A stretch of 64,000 bases of DNA, taken from assembly GCF_000314005.1 (NCBI RefSeq), contig NZ_JH980292.1, positions 1,064,864-1,128,863 on the forward strand. The letters run 5' to 3'. The notes beneath the pieces are model-generated. The model did not search any database, was not told the DNA's origin, and saw only the letters and a list, made by a program, of their open reading frames with translations. This document shows positions 55,649 to 64,000 of the stretch, in pieces. Every line of letters starts with the position of its first letter. Positions within the stretch are counted from its first letter, which is position 1. The translations under genes and the position numbers were made by a program. The stretch is from Spirulina subsalsa PCC 9445. Its GTDB lineage: Bacteria; Cyanobacteriota; Cyanobacteriia; Cyanobacteriales; Spirulinaceae.

Positions 55649-57865
55649 TCACGAAGAAACGGCAAGAGAATCAGGAATCACTTCTGAGAGGGGAGGATTG
55701 TTAAAACCCTGTTTCGGTAAGAGGACGATAAACTCAGTATAGACTCCAACTTCACTGTTAACGGTAATGTCTCCTTGATGGATGGCTGCGATCGCCTCAT
55801 AAGTCAAGGATAACCCCAATCCTGTCCCTTCCCCCGTCGGTTTGGTCGTGAAGAAAGGGTTAAAAATTTGGTCGATAATCTCTGGGGGGATACCTTCCCC
55901 ATTATCGCGGATTGTCATTTGCACGCGATCGCCTAAATTCATCGTCGTCACCTCCAAACAAGGGTTAAATCCCTCCCCCTCAGCCAACTTCCTACTCCTC
56001 AACGTATCGCAAGCATTACTAAAAATATTCAAAAACGCCTTAGAAATCTCTTTCGGAATCAGTTGCACCTCCCCAATATTCGGATCATAAACCGTTTTAA
56101 AATCAATCAATACCGTATTTTGTTTAACCGATAAACCTTGCTGAACTAAACTTAACGTATCCGAAATTAACTCATTAAACAGCACAAACTCTGGTTTTTC
56201 CTTGCCATCATGAGCGTGCATCATCATACTTTTAACAATATTCTCAATCCGTTGTCCGTGATGAGAAATGGACTGTAACCCCTCCTTAAATAACCCTAAA
56301 ATATCCTGAATATTTTCAACCGAATCCTCCTCTATTTTCTCATACTGCGGCTCTAACTCCTCCGCTAACTCCTCCGCTAACTCTAAAGATGTTCCCGAAA
56401 AGTTATTAACAAAATTTAGAGGATTGCGAATTTCATGAGCCACCCCCGCCGTTAATGACCCTAAAAAAGCTAATTTTTCCTGAGCAATCATTTGCTTTTG
56501 CGTCGTCTGTAACTTCTGTAATGTTTGCTCCAACTCCTCATTCTTTAACTTAAGTTCTAACGTTCTTTGCTCAACCTTCAACTCCAAATTTGCCGCATAA
56601 TCCAACAATCTTTTCTGAGAAATTAAAATATTATCAATTAATGTCCAGATAATATGAGTAATAGTCGCACCATATAAACCAAACAAAGGCGGAATAAAAG
56701 GCAACCAGATCCCTAGAATCATTAACAAATAAGCAGATGTCACTAAGCCCGTACTGGCTAAAGTTAAATTACTGAACGTCGGAATAATTAATAACTTTTC
56801 GACATTTTCAATCGACTTCCAACGACAAACCCAAGTTGTACCCACAAGGGAAAATATTAACAACATCCCCCACTCCAACCCCCTAGGCAAGGGACGAATA
56901 ATAGGACGTTCTTCTAATACACCACTGATAATCATGCTAGCAATATTGGCATGAATTTCCACCCCGGCCATCATCTCTGGCGTTTCAATAAACGTGCTAC
57001 TATAAGGCGTAAAAAATACATCTTTGAGACTGCGTGCCGTTGAACCAATTAAGACCACCCGATCCTCAAATAAATTAGGCTCTATACGACCTTCTAAAAC
57101 ATCATGGAGCGAAACAGTATTAAATGATCTCTGAATGCCACGATAATTAATGAAAACTTGGTATCCTTCATCTTCAGCGCGCACATATCCCCCATCATTT
57201 TGAGCAAAAGGAGAAAAGCGCGCTGGACCAAAGCCGATAGTTGTTTCATCTAACATTTGCGGGGAAATTTCCTCCGCTTCTAAATACTTCCCCGCTAAGA
57301 GAAAACCTAACCCTAAAACAACTTGACCCTGATCATCACTGACGGACAGAAAAGCACGGCGAATTTTACTATCTACGTCCATCGGTAAATCATTAGAGCT
57401 AATGCGGTTGACATCTTTTAAGCTAGGAGGAGGTGCAATAGATGAACCTTGATGATAGCCCACAACGCGGCGAATCACCACTAATTCAGGGGTATTTTGT
57501 AACACTTCTACCCATTTTTCATGACCCGGTTCTACCGGAAGATCACGATAGAGATCTAAACCAATCGCCCTCGGTTTTTGTTCCCGGATAAGGGTGACTA
57601 ATTTAGCCAGCATTTCATCAGACATCGGCCACCGTTGAAGTTTTTGTAAATCCCTTTCTTCAATGCCAATAATGACCACTCGGTTATCTTGAATTTCCGC
57701 AGGTTTTAACCGGAGAAGTTGATCATAACTCCAGAGTTCTAGAAGTTGTAAAATACCCACATAACGAAATAGAAGTAACCCACTGGTGACACTTAAGGTA
57801 ACAATTGCAACTCGTCGCCAAGGGGCTAGGACTTTGACTAATTTTTGGGGTAGATTATGCCACAT
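55649..57865 (-). CDS. CHASE2 sensor histidine kinase
   Basis: 738 residues. N-terminal membrane helix, periplasmic CHASE2 domain (about 50-320), three membrane segments (about 330-410), coiled coil (about 420-460), HisKA with GVAHEIRNPLNF (catalytic His), and HATPase with N-box NIFSNACDTL, IRDNGEGI and GTGLGLSL. No response regulator gene is adjacent. It lies 57 bases after the eCIS-type ATPase gene, in the same direction. Confidence 0.93.
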   Translation of the reverse strand: MWHNLPQKLVKVLAPWRRVAIVTLSVTSGLLLFRYVGILQLLELWSYDQLLRLKPAEIQDNRVVIIGIEERDLQKLQRWPMSDEMLAKLVTLIREQKPRAIGLDLYRDLPVEPGHEKWVEVLQNTPELVVIRRVVGYHQGSSIAPPPSLKDVNRISSNDLPMDVDSKIRRAFLSVSDDQGQVVLGLGFLLAGKYLEAEEISPQMLDETTIGFGPARFSPFAQNDGGYVRAEDEGYQVFINYRGIQRSFNTVSLHDVLEGRIEPNLFEDRVVLIGSTARSLKDVFFTPYSSTFIETPEMMAGVEIHANIASMIISGVLEERPIIRPLPRGLEWGMLLIFSLVGTTWVCRWKSIENVEKLLIIPTFSNLTLASTGLVTSAYLLMILGIWLPFIPPLFGLYGATITHIIWTLIDNILISQKRLLDYAANLELKVEQRTLELKLKNEELEQTLQKLQTTQKQMIAQEKLAFLGSLTAGVAHEIRNPLNFVNNFSGTSLELAEELAEELEPQYEKIEEDSVENIQDILGLFKEGLQSISHHGQRIENIVKSMMMHAHDGKEKPEFVLFNELISDTLSLVQQGLSVKQNTVLIDFKTVYDPNIGEVQLIPKEISKAFLNIFSNACDTLRSRKLAEGEGFNPCLEVTTMNLGDRVQMTIRDNGEGIPPEIIDQIFNPFFTTKPTGEGTGLGLSLTYEAIAAIHQGDITVNSEVGVYTEFIVLLPKQGFNNPPLSEVIPDSLAVSS

Positions 57866-57921
57866 CAGCCGTTATTCAGTGAACAGAGAACAAGATGCAC
57901 CATGAACGGGTATGGGAATGG

Positions 57922-60042
57922 CTATAGATAACCGTCCTCGATATCTTTTTTTAAAATTTTACCAATTTTTTGATACTCACGGCGAACCCCTTGGATAATA
58001 TGAACCCTTTCGACTTGACGGCCTTCACTCGCTGCCAAAAACGCCGATTTTAAAGCAATATTCCGAATATTCCCCCCCGTTAGCTCAAAATTATGGGCTA
58101 GAAAACTAAATCCTAAATCCCCATGACAGGGAGTTTTCGCAGGGAACGCCTTTTGCCAAATTTCGTATCGTTGTTTTTCATTCGGTAAAGAGAAATCAAT
58201 GATAAATTGAAGTCGCCGAGTAAACGCTTCATCCATATTATTACAAAGATTCGTTGTTAAAATGGCTAACCCTTCATACTCCTCCATTTTTTGAAGTAGA
58301 TAACTCACCTCCAAATTAGCATAACGATCATGAGCATCTTTAACATTACTTCGCTTACCAAATAAAGCATCCGCTTCATCAAAAAGTAGAATAACATTAG
58401 CGTGAGTTGCGGCCTCAAAAATTTTATTGAGATTTTTCTCCGTCTCCCCAATATATTTATTAACGACCTGAGATAAATCAATCTTGTAAAGATCAAACTG
58501 TAACTCTTGGGCAATCACTTCAGCCGCCATAGTTTTCCCCGTACCAGATGGACCAGAAAACATAACATTTAGCCCCCTTCCCAAGGATTGTTTTTCCTTG
58601 AATCCCCAAGTTTCCCAAACTAAATTTTTAAACTTGATTTGATTGCAAATTTCTTGCAGTTGACCTTTTTGGTAAGTTGACAAAATAATATCGTCCCAAA
58701 CATACTTAGGATTAACTTTTTTTGCAAGCTCATCTAAAGAATGATCTGATATTCTTCGCGCAGCACGAAAAAGATCATGGGCTTGTATAGTGTCTAAAAC
58801 CTCTGAATCATCTAAGTTTTGCCACTTTTTATAATGATCTGCCATAGTAACCGCGTTGGCGATTTGCTGAGAATTAAGCTGAAAACGACCGCTTAAACTG
58901 ATGATATCCTCTGGGCTTAAGTTAATCTTTAAAGCTTGTAAATTTTTTTGCCAAAAATAATGACGTTGCTTAAAATCTAAATCAGGGAAATCAACCGTTA
59001 AAATACCTTTTATTTTTATGCCTGCATTGTCCCAAGCTGAAACGCCACTTAAAATCACAACGCTAGAATAATGAGATAATTGAGTGAGTAATTCTTGATA
59101 AAATACTTGACAATCTGAATTTTTTATGCTATCTAAATTCATCAAAAATAAAAGAGTATTTTGTAACTGACTAGCTTGTAACAAAACTCTTAACACTGTG
59201 CTAAATTCTTGGATATTTGAGCGGGGAATTTTATTGATGTTTGCCCTCCATAAAGATATAGTTAAAGTCTGGGCTATATTTTGAACCATACAATCTTTTA
59301 GCCATTCTTCTCCTCCGGAGAAATACAGCATTAAAGGTTCTTTATTCAACCTGCTTTGTTTGACAAATTCCGGTAAAGCCTTTTTGATTCGAGGGGATAA
59401 GGGTAAATCCTCATCACAAACTTTTGGCGTTATAATTTGACAAAAAGCACTGAGGCGTTCATCCAGTCCTTCCTGTCCAAGCAGCAAACGAACCACGAGG
59501 GGATCTAGTTTAATAATATGAGCCAGTAAAGAAGGAAAAGATTGATGAGGATCGGGGATTAGGTGAAGTAATCCAGAGTGAATCAAGGGTGCTTCTGGTG
59601 CAAAATGAACGCGCTGACTCATTTTTTCCAGCGCTGAAGTACAGAGTAAATTGAGGCATAAATCCACAGTAGGACGTTTTGCTCTAACATCATCCTGTAG
59701 ATAGACATAAAGGCGTTCATAACGACGATCCAGTTCCGGTGCGATCGCGATCGCCAACACACCCACATCAAACTCATCTAAACCAAACTCCTCTTGCAAC
59801 CAAGCCAAAGCAGACGTATCCGGAGTTCCACTCACCACAAAACGCGCATCCTCTGCATCAGGAGAGGGAAAGCGTGGCTCACTCGGCACTTGCGTTAAGA
59901 GTTGTTTCACCTCCAACTCCCCAATCTGAATCCCCCTATAGGGATCCCCCCGGGAATCCGCTTGAAAAAGAGCTTCCGCCGCCATCATAGCGACATTAAG
60001 ACGCTGATCTAATTGGTGTAACAAATCAATTAACGAATTCAT
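57922..60042 (-). CDS. AAA+ ATPase of contractile injection system type (Cis15/Afp15-like)
   Basis: 706 residues. The N-terminal part contains APELDRRYERLYVYLQDDV (101-119), a signature of the AAA+ ATPases of extracellular contractile injection systems. A degenerate first AAA module lies at about 235-420. The active second module has Walker A GPSGTGKT (497-504), Walker B LLFDEADALF (552-561), and an Arg finger region (RR near residue 615). In known eCIS loci this ATPase accompanies sheath, tube and baseplate genes. Those are not in the window but could lie to the right or elsewhere. Alternatives are other two-AAA proteins, but the signature is specific. Confidence 0.85.
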   Translation of the reverse strand: MNSLIDLLHQLDQRLNVAMMAAEALFQADSRGDPYRGIQIGELEVKQLLTQVPSEPRFPSPDAEDARFVVSGTPDTSALAWLQEEFGLDEFDVGVLAIAIAPELDRRYERLYVYLQDDVRAKRPTVDLCLNLLCTSALEKMSQRVHFAPEAPLIHSGLLHLIPDPHQSFPSLLAHIIKLDPLVVRLLLGQEGLDERLSAFCQIITPKVCDEDLPLSPRIKKALPEFVKQSRLNKEPLMLYFSGGEEWLKDCMVQNIAQTLTISLWRANINKIPRSNIQEFSTVLRVLLQASQLQNTLLFLMNLDSIKNSDCQVFYQELLTQLSHYSSVVILSGVSAWDNAGIKIKGILTVDFPDLDFKQRHYFWQKNLQALKINLSPEDIISLSGRFQLNSQQIANAVTMADHYKKWQNLDDSEVLDTIQAHDLFRAARRISDHSLDELAKKVNPKYVWDDIILSTYQKGQLQEICNQIKFKNLVWETWGFKEKQSLGRGLNVMFSGPSGTGKTMAAEVIAQELQFDLYKIDLSQVVNKYIGETEKNLNKIFEAATHANVILLFDEADALFGKRSNVKDAHDRYANLEVSYLLQKMEEYEGLAILTTNLCNNMDEAFTRRLQFIIDFSLPNEKQRYEIWQKAFPAKTPCHGDLGFSFLAHNFELTGGNIRNIALKSAFLAASEGRQVERVHIIQGVRREYQKIGKILKKDIEDGYL

Positions 60043-60166
60043 GTAACTTAAATCAACATCAACTATTACTTTAATTGCAATACAGATTTATCGAAATATA
60101 CTGATTTATCTATTGGAAGTTTTCACCACCCCCCTTTAGCAACGGTGTAATAGGGGGTTGAACTCG

Positions 60167-60619
60167 CTAAGACTCCTCCGATTCGATTTTTGCGATCGCC
60201 TCCTCCGCACTTATATCCGTAAACATCACCTGCAAAAGTCCCCCTAAATACCGCTCAAACGTTATGACATTGATTGACAAACACTCCTCAATCATCGCAG
60301 CAGGATCCACCTCACCCGCAAACTGAACACTCGTTTTAAATCGCACCTCACCATCCCGATAATCAAACTCAAAATTTCCAAACTTCAACCCAAAATTAGC
60401 ACGAGTCAAAAACTCCTGAACACCCTCAAACCTATCGACAGACACCTTATTAGGACAAATCGAATAAATCAGCAACTGTTGATACGACTCAATACACTTG
60501 ACCAATGTAACCCACGTTGTAGACTCGCCATTAAAATCAATTCTTAAGACCGAATCCCCAAGAACAGAAAACTGCCAGCCTTGTTTTTCCAGAATCCCTT
60601 CTGTCGCCTGTATAAGCAT
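60167..60619 (-). CDS. YbjN-domain protein
   Basis: 150 residues of the YbjN/type III secretion chaperone-like fold: GENGTWV-like ESTTWVTLVKCIESYQQLLIYSICPNKV, EFLTRANFGLKFGNFEFDYRDGEVRFKT. Such proteins act as chaperones or regulators. It sits between the repeat protein and the AAA+ ATPase, all in one direction, consistent with an operon. Confidence 0.85.
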   Translation of the reverse strand: MLIQATEGILEKQGWQFSVLGDSVLRIDFNGESTTWVTLVKCIESYQQLLIYSICPNKVSVDRFEGVQEFLTRANFGLKFGNFEFDYRDGEVRFKTSVQFAGEVDPAAMIEECLSINVITFERYLGGLLQVMFTDISAEEAIAKIESEES

Positions 60620-60709
60620 AAAAACTCAACTCAAATCATAATAGCTAACTCGAATTTTACTCCAAACCCCTAACCCCTGTCCTTGAGAAAAGACAAAGAT
60701 TGATCAACA

Positions 60710-63700
60710 TCATCCTAACGAGTTCGCGATTTCTTTTTCAATGACAGCAATTTGCTTCTCAAAGTCATCATCAAGTTTAACCATCTCCTGAAGTAAATCC
60801 TGCTCAACACGATTCAGATTTTCTTTTGTTTTATCCATCTCAGCAATATTATTCATCCCCTCGCCCAGTTCGAGATTTTGCAAATTGGCAATTGCAGCCT
60901 CTACATCTCGCAACACAGTATTTGCTTTTTCCCTAGCCTCAATAGCACTTTGCAGGAATTGTGAATGCAACTCATGTTTTTGAGAATATTTAATTTGAAG
61001 CTCAGTTAACTTTTCAATACGCTTGACAAAGCTATGAGTATCCTTAATCCCAAGCTCCGTCAACTTCACCAAAGTTTTTTCCTTAATACTTTCCTTGGTT
61101 TGATTTTTAAAATCCGAAGCTTTTGCTTTCAAATCCGATGCCTTAATTTTTATTTCAGAGATTTGATCCGCTATCTCAGGGAAACTCTCTGCTGCTTTTA
61201 GCTTCATCTTTGCACACTCATCCTTTCCAAATTTTTTGATCTCTGTATAGCCTATTCTGATCTCATTTCTCTTGTTGTTTATTTTTTCTTTTAATTTCTG
61301 TTTTTTAATATCATACTTATCTTTGATTTTATGATATGTATCTTGTAATTCATCTGGAATAAATTCTTTAGCTATATCTTTAACTGTTTCAAAACCTTCT
61401 TTTGTCTTTTTAGCAGCTTTTTTGAAAAAACTTGTAATAGAATGACTTGACTCTTCAGATTTTGGTTCGTCTTTATTCCCTAATTCTTTTGCCTGATCCC
61501 TCTCAGATCTTTCTTCTTGATTGAGTTTAGCTTCTTCCGCCGCCAACTCCTGATCTAACTTAGTGTTCATTGTCTCTAACAAAGCTTCCTCCTGCTCAAT
61601 GTTCTTAGCAAGCTGGATCAAATCATTATAGCGAGACAACTTAATATCTATCTTACTTAAATTTTTAATGTATTTTTGACTCTTCTCCTCTTCCTTCTCA
61701 ATCACTTTCTCCGTTTCATTCAGGACTCTGATATATTCAGCTTTAACTCCATTAATAATCTGCTTACGCTTTTCTCCACTACCAGCAATGTGCGTCGCCG
61801 CATCCCGTAAAAGTGCATCCGCCTTCTCTGGAGTAATCAATTCATAAGATCGTTCCTCCAACTTAATAGATTCCTTATCAAAACTGCCTGCAATGATCCC
61901 ACTAAACTTCGGCTTTCCTATCTCAAACTTACCATTTTCATCAAATTCCATAAGGCCCTCTATTGCCCCACCCCCTAAACTACATTTCGCACGAATGCGA
62001 TATAAATTTTTGGTGAAAAAGTATAAAGCTTGAGCTTGAACCCCTGCTGAAACTTCAACCTTAAACTCAGCCCTTGCATAGTATTTAGATTTTAATTGAC
62101 TGGCATCAACCTTATGACTTTCCTCATCGTATTTGAACGAACCCTCAAGTTTCAGTCCACCCCGAAAATCAGCTTGACATTTTCCAGCTACAAACGCTTG
62201 AATTGCCGCAATATAAGCACTTCCAACACCTGCTTTAGCCTTCAAAGTAACCGCTAAAAAACCATTAATTTCTGGATTAACACCCACCTGCCAATCCTGT
62301 TCCGATTGCTTGGCAATTGAGCCTGCTAAACTAGCACCAATTCCCCCATTAATACCCAATTCCAGCCCAGCTTCTACACCCGGCACAATCGGGTAGTCCA
62401 AACTGATATTCGGCCAAGGTACTGAGTCACCCGGCAACTGAACACTTCCTTTGACCGTGAGTGCCGCATTCTCAACCTTTAGTCTTCCGTTATTGTTCCC
62501 CTGAGTCCGGTCTAATTTAATGGCACCTGTACCCTTAGCCGTCAGGTACTTCCCACAATTTAACTCCACCCCACCACTCGCCGTTGTACTGTATTGCGTT
62601 GCCTGACCTTCAACAGTAACAGTGGGATTTGTAATCGAGAGAATACTACCAATGGAGATTGTGTCAGTGCTGACTGTAACTTTATCCCAATCCAACCCTT
62701 TCTCATTAATTTCGACCTTGGTGGCTGTCACTGTAGTATTGTTCAGTTTGGGGATGGTAATCCCTGCTTTCCCTATCGTTACCTTAGTGTTTTTGTGGTC
62801 GTATTGAATATCACTGGTACTAAAATTCAGCAGGTTAGCAATGGTTCCCTCAATCCCAACGTCCTTTTGTTGGCATCCCCATTTCCCTTCCTCATAGGTC
62901 ACGGTCAGATGACCCTTCCCTTTCAAGGCGAGGAGTTCGGGTGAACCCAAATCTATCCCAAAGTCTCCCTCAAATTTTGACTTGTACTTTTCACTAGCTC
63001 CGGCAATGGTGGCGTGGGCATCGGTTAGACTGACGTAATTGCCTAGGGCTAAATCGGGGGCCTTGAGTTCGACTTTTTCCCAGTCCAAGCCGTTTTGGTT
63101 AATTAGAGCTTTACTGACTGTGGCTTTACTGACTGTAGCTTTGGCATTGTTCGGGTCGGGAACACTGACCTCGGCTTTCCCGATGCTGACGGTTTTGCTG
63201 CTGTGGTCGTATTGAATATTACTGGCACTAAAGTTCAACAGGTTAGCAATGGTTCCTTCAATGCCAACGTCCTTTTGTTCACATCCCCATTTCCCTTCCT
63301 CATAGGTCACGGTCAGATGACCATTCCCTTTCAATGCTAGGAGGTCGGGTGAACCCAAATCTATCCCAAAGTCTCCCTCAAATTTTGACTTGTACTTTTC
63401 AGATGCTCCGGCAATGGTGGCTTGAGCATCGGTGAGACTGACGTAAGTCCCTAGGGTTAACTTGGGGGCTTTGAGTTGGACTTCTTTCCAGTTCAAGCCA
63501 CTGGGGTCAATCTTGGCTTCACTCACACTAGCCGTGACGTTGTTGAGGTCAGGAACGCTGATTCCTGCTTTCTCTATGGTGACGGTTTTACTGCTGTGGT
63601 CGTATTGAATATTACTAGCACTAAAGTTGAGCAGGTTAGCAATGGTTCCCTCAATGCCAACGTCCTTTTGTTCACATCCCCATTTCCCTTCCTCATAGGT

Positions 63701-64000
63701 CACGGTCAGATGACCCTTCCCTTTCAAGGCTAGGAGGTCGGGTGAACCCAAATCTATCCCAAAGTCTCCCTCAAATTTCGACTTGTACTTTTCAGATGCT
63801 CCGGCAATGGTGGCTTGAGCGTTGGTCAGACTAACGTAATTTCCTAGGGCTAACTTGGGGGCTTTAAGTTGGACTTCTTTCCAGTTCAAGCCACTGGGGT
63901 CAATCTTGGCTTCACTCACACTAGCCGTGACGTTGTTGAGGTCAGGAACGCTGATTTCTGCTTTCTCTATGGTGACGGTTTTACTGCTGTGGTCGTATTG
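60710..64000 (-). CDS. Giant repeat protein with coiled-coil C-terminus, 5' end beyond the window
   Basis: At least 1096 residues in the window, and the frame is open at 64000. Three near-identical 131-residue units cover 62723-63916, with a partial unit before them, rich in beta-strand pattern (KFEGDFGIDLGSPDLLALKGK). A diverged unit follows, then an all-beta, glycine-rich region (about 400-600), then coiled coils and a charged C-terminus (about 640-1069) with KAAKKTKEGFETVKDIAKEF. No catalytic domain or signal peptide is seen. Such large repeat proteins accompany eCIS loci, so it may be a cargo or structural part. I do not recognise the family. Confidence 0.75.
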   Translation of the reverse strand, partial: QYDHSSKTVTIEKAEISVPDLNNVTASVSEAKIDPSGLNWKEVQLKAPKLALGNYVSLTNAQATIAGASEKYKSKFEGDFGIDLGSPDLLALKGKGHLTVTYEEGKWGCEQKDVGIEGTIANLLNFSASNIQYDHSSKTVTIEKAGISVPDLNNVTASVSEAKIDPSGLNWKEVQLKAPKLTLGTYVSLTDAQATIAGASEKYKSKFEGDFGIDLGSPDLLALKGNGHLTVTYEEGKWGCEQKDVGIEGTIANLLNFSASNIQYDHSSKTVSIGKAEVSVPDPNNAKATVSKATVSKALINQNGLDWEKVELKAPDLALGNYVSLTDAHATIAGASEKYKSKFEGDFGIDLGSPELLALKGKGHLTVTYEEGKWGCQQKDVGIEGTIANLLNFSTSDIQYDHKNTKVTIGKAGITIPKLNNTTVTATKVEINEKGLDWDKVTVSTDTISIGSILSITNPTVTVEGQATQYSTTASGGVELNCGKYLTAKGTGAIKLDRTQGNNNGRLKVENAALTVKGSVQLPGDSVPWPNISLDYPIVPGVEAGLELGINGGIGASLAGSIAKQSEQDWQVGVNPEINGFLAVTLKAKAGVGSAYIAAIQAFVAGKCQADFRGGLKLEGSFKYDEESHKVDASQLKSKYYARAEFKVEVSAGVQAQALYFFTKNLYRIRAKCSLGGGAIEGLMEFDENGKFEIGKPKFSGIIAGSFDKESIKLEERSYELITPEKADALLRDAATHIAGSGEKRKQIINGVKAEYIRVLNETEKVIEKEEEKSQKYIKNLSKIDIKLSRYNDLIQLAKNIEQEEALLETMNTKLDQELAAEEAKLNQEERSERDQAKELGNKDEPKSEESSHSITSFFKKAAKKTKEGFETVKDIAKEFIPDELQDTYHKIKDKYDIKKQKLKEKINNKRNEIRIGYTEIKKFGKDECAKMKLKAAESFPEIADQISEIKIKASDLKAKASDFKNQTKESIKEKTLVKLTELGIKDTHSFVKRIEKLTELQIKYSQKHELHSQFLQSAIEAREKANTVLRDVEAAIANLQNLELGEGMNNIAEMDKTKENLNRVEQDLLQEMVKLDDDFEKQIAVIEKEIANSLG
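62723..63916 (-). repeat. 393-bp coding repeats in the giant gene
   Basis: Unit 1 63524-63916, unit 2 63131-63523, a 15-base insertion, unit 3 62723-63115. Units 1 and 2 are very similar at the nucleotide level; unit 3 is more diverged. A partial unit reaches the window end. Confidence 0.9.

Overview
The window looks like the chromosome of a filamentous, probably non-heterocystous cyanobacterium. It carries an orange carotenoid protein and its recovery protein, the magnesium-chelatase H subunit, an IctB-type membrane protein, a Get3d-type ATPase with a C-terminal alpha-crystallin domain, many HIP1 octamers (GCGATCGC) inside genes, short tandem-repeat tracts between genes, and a PatX-like peptide gene with an RGTGR motif. 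I saw no rRNA, complete tRNA or CRISPR array. Names rest on sequence motifs recognised by eye; no database search was run.

Layout. 0-5.6 kb: small unknown genes, a secreted Ntn-hydrolase acylase, a single-domain response regulator, Get3d and a DUF2358 protein. 5.6-7.7 kb: cupin, then ocp and frp, the photoprotection pair, with an RpaB-box-like repeat before ocp and hairpins between ocp and frp. 7.8-14.7 kb: LpxB-like glycosyltransferase, two tandem paralogues of unknown function, and chlH with a clear terminator. 14.7-24 kb: a NERD-helicase-pentapeptide fusion, a Cache-HAMP-PAS-GGDEF-EAL protein, and an adenylate cyclase-globin gene whose 5' part is broken by an IS605-type element (tnpA and tnpB divergent) and an in-frame stop. 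24-30 kb: ictB, a pyruvate/indolepyruvate decarboxylase, an Rpn-type nuclease and a TPR protein. 30-42 kb: an M48-like protein lacking HExxH, a DUF697 GTPase, HU, an IS200/IS605 relic, a copper-chaperone-like protein, ackA, ruvB, a predicted pseudokinase-TPR protein, the patX-like gene and gpsA. 42-47.5 kb: GST, FtsL-like protein plus ftsI, a small HTH protein, a large simple-repeat tract, moaA and a symporter fragment. 47.6-50.2 kb: a compact operon of DUF262 protein, DUF3696-type ATPase and a small unknown protein. 50.5-57.9 kb: ABC1 kinase, AtzF-C-like protein, nth, an m5C methyltransferase, DUF29 and a CHASE2 histidine kinase. 57.9-64 kb: an AAA+ ATPase of the type found with extracellular contractile injection systems, a YbjN protein, and a giant repeat protein that runs off the window.

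The most promising leads are (1) the eCIS-type ATPase, YbjN and repeat-protein cluster at the right edge, (2) the DUF262/DUF3696/small-protein operon as a candidate defence module, (3) the patX-like gene with a perfect 23-bp dyad upstream, and (4) the cyclase-globin gene with its IS605 element. Second-messenger genes (c-di-GMP enzyme and cAMP cyclase) lie side by side at 17-22 kb, which suggests a signalling locus damaged by transposition.
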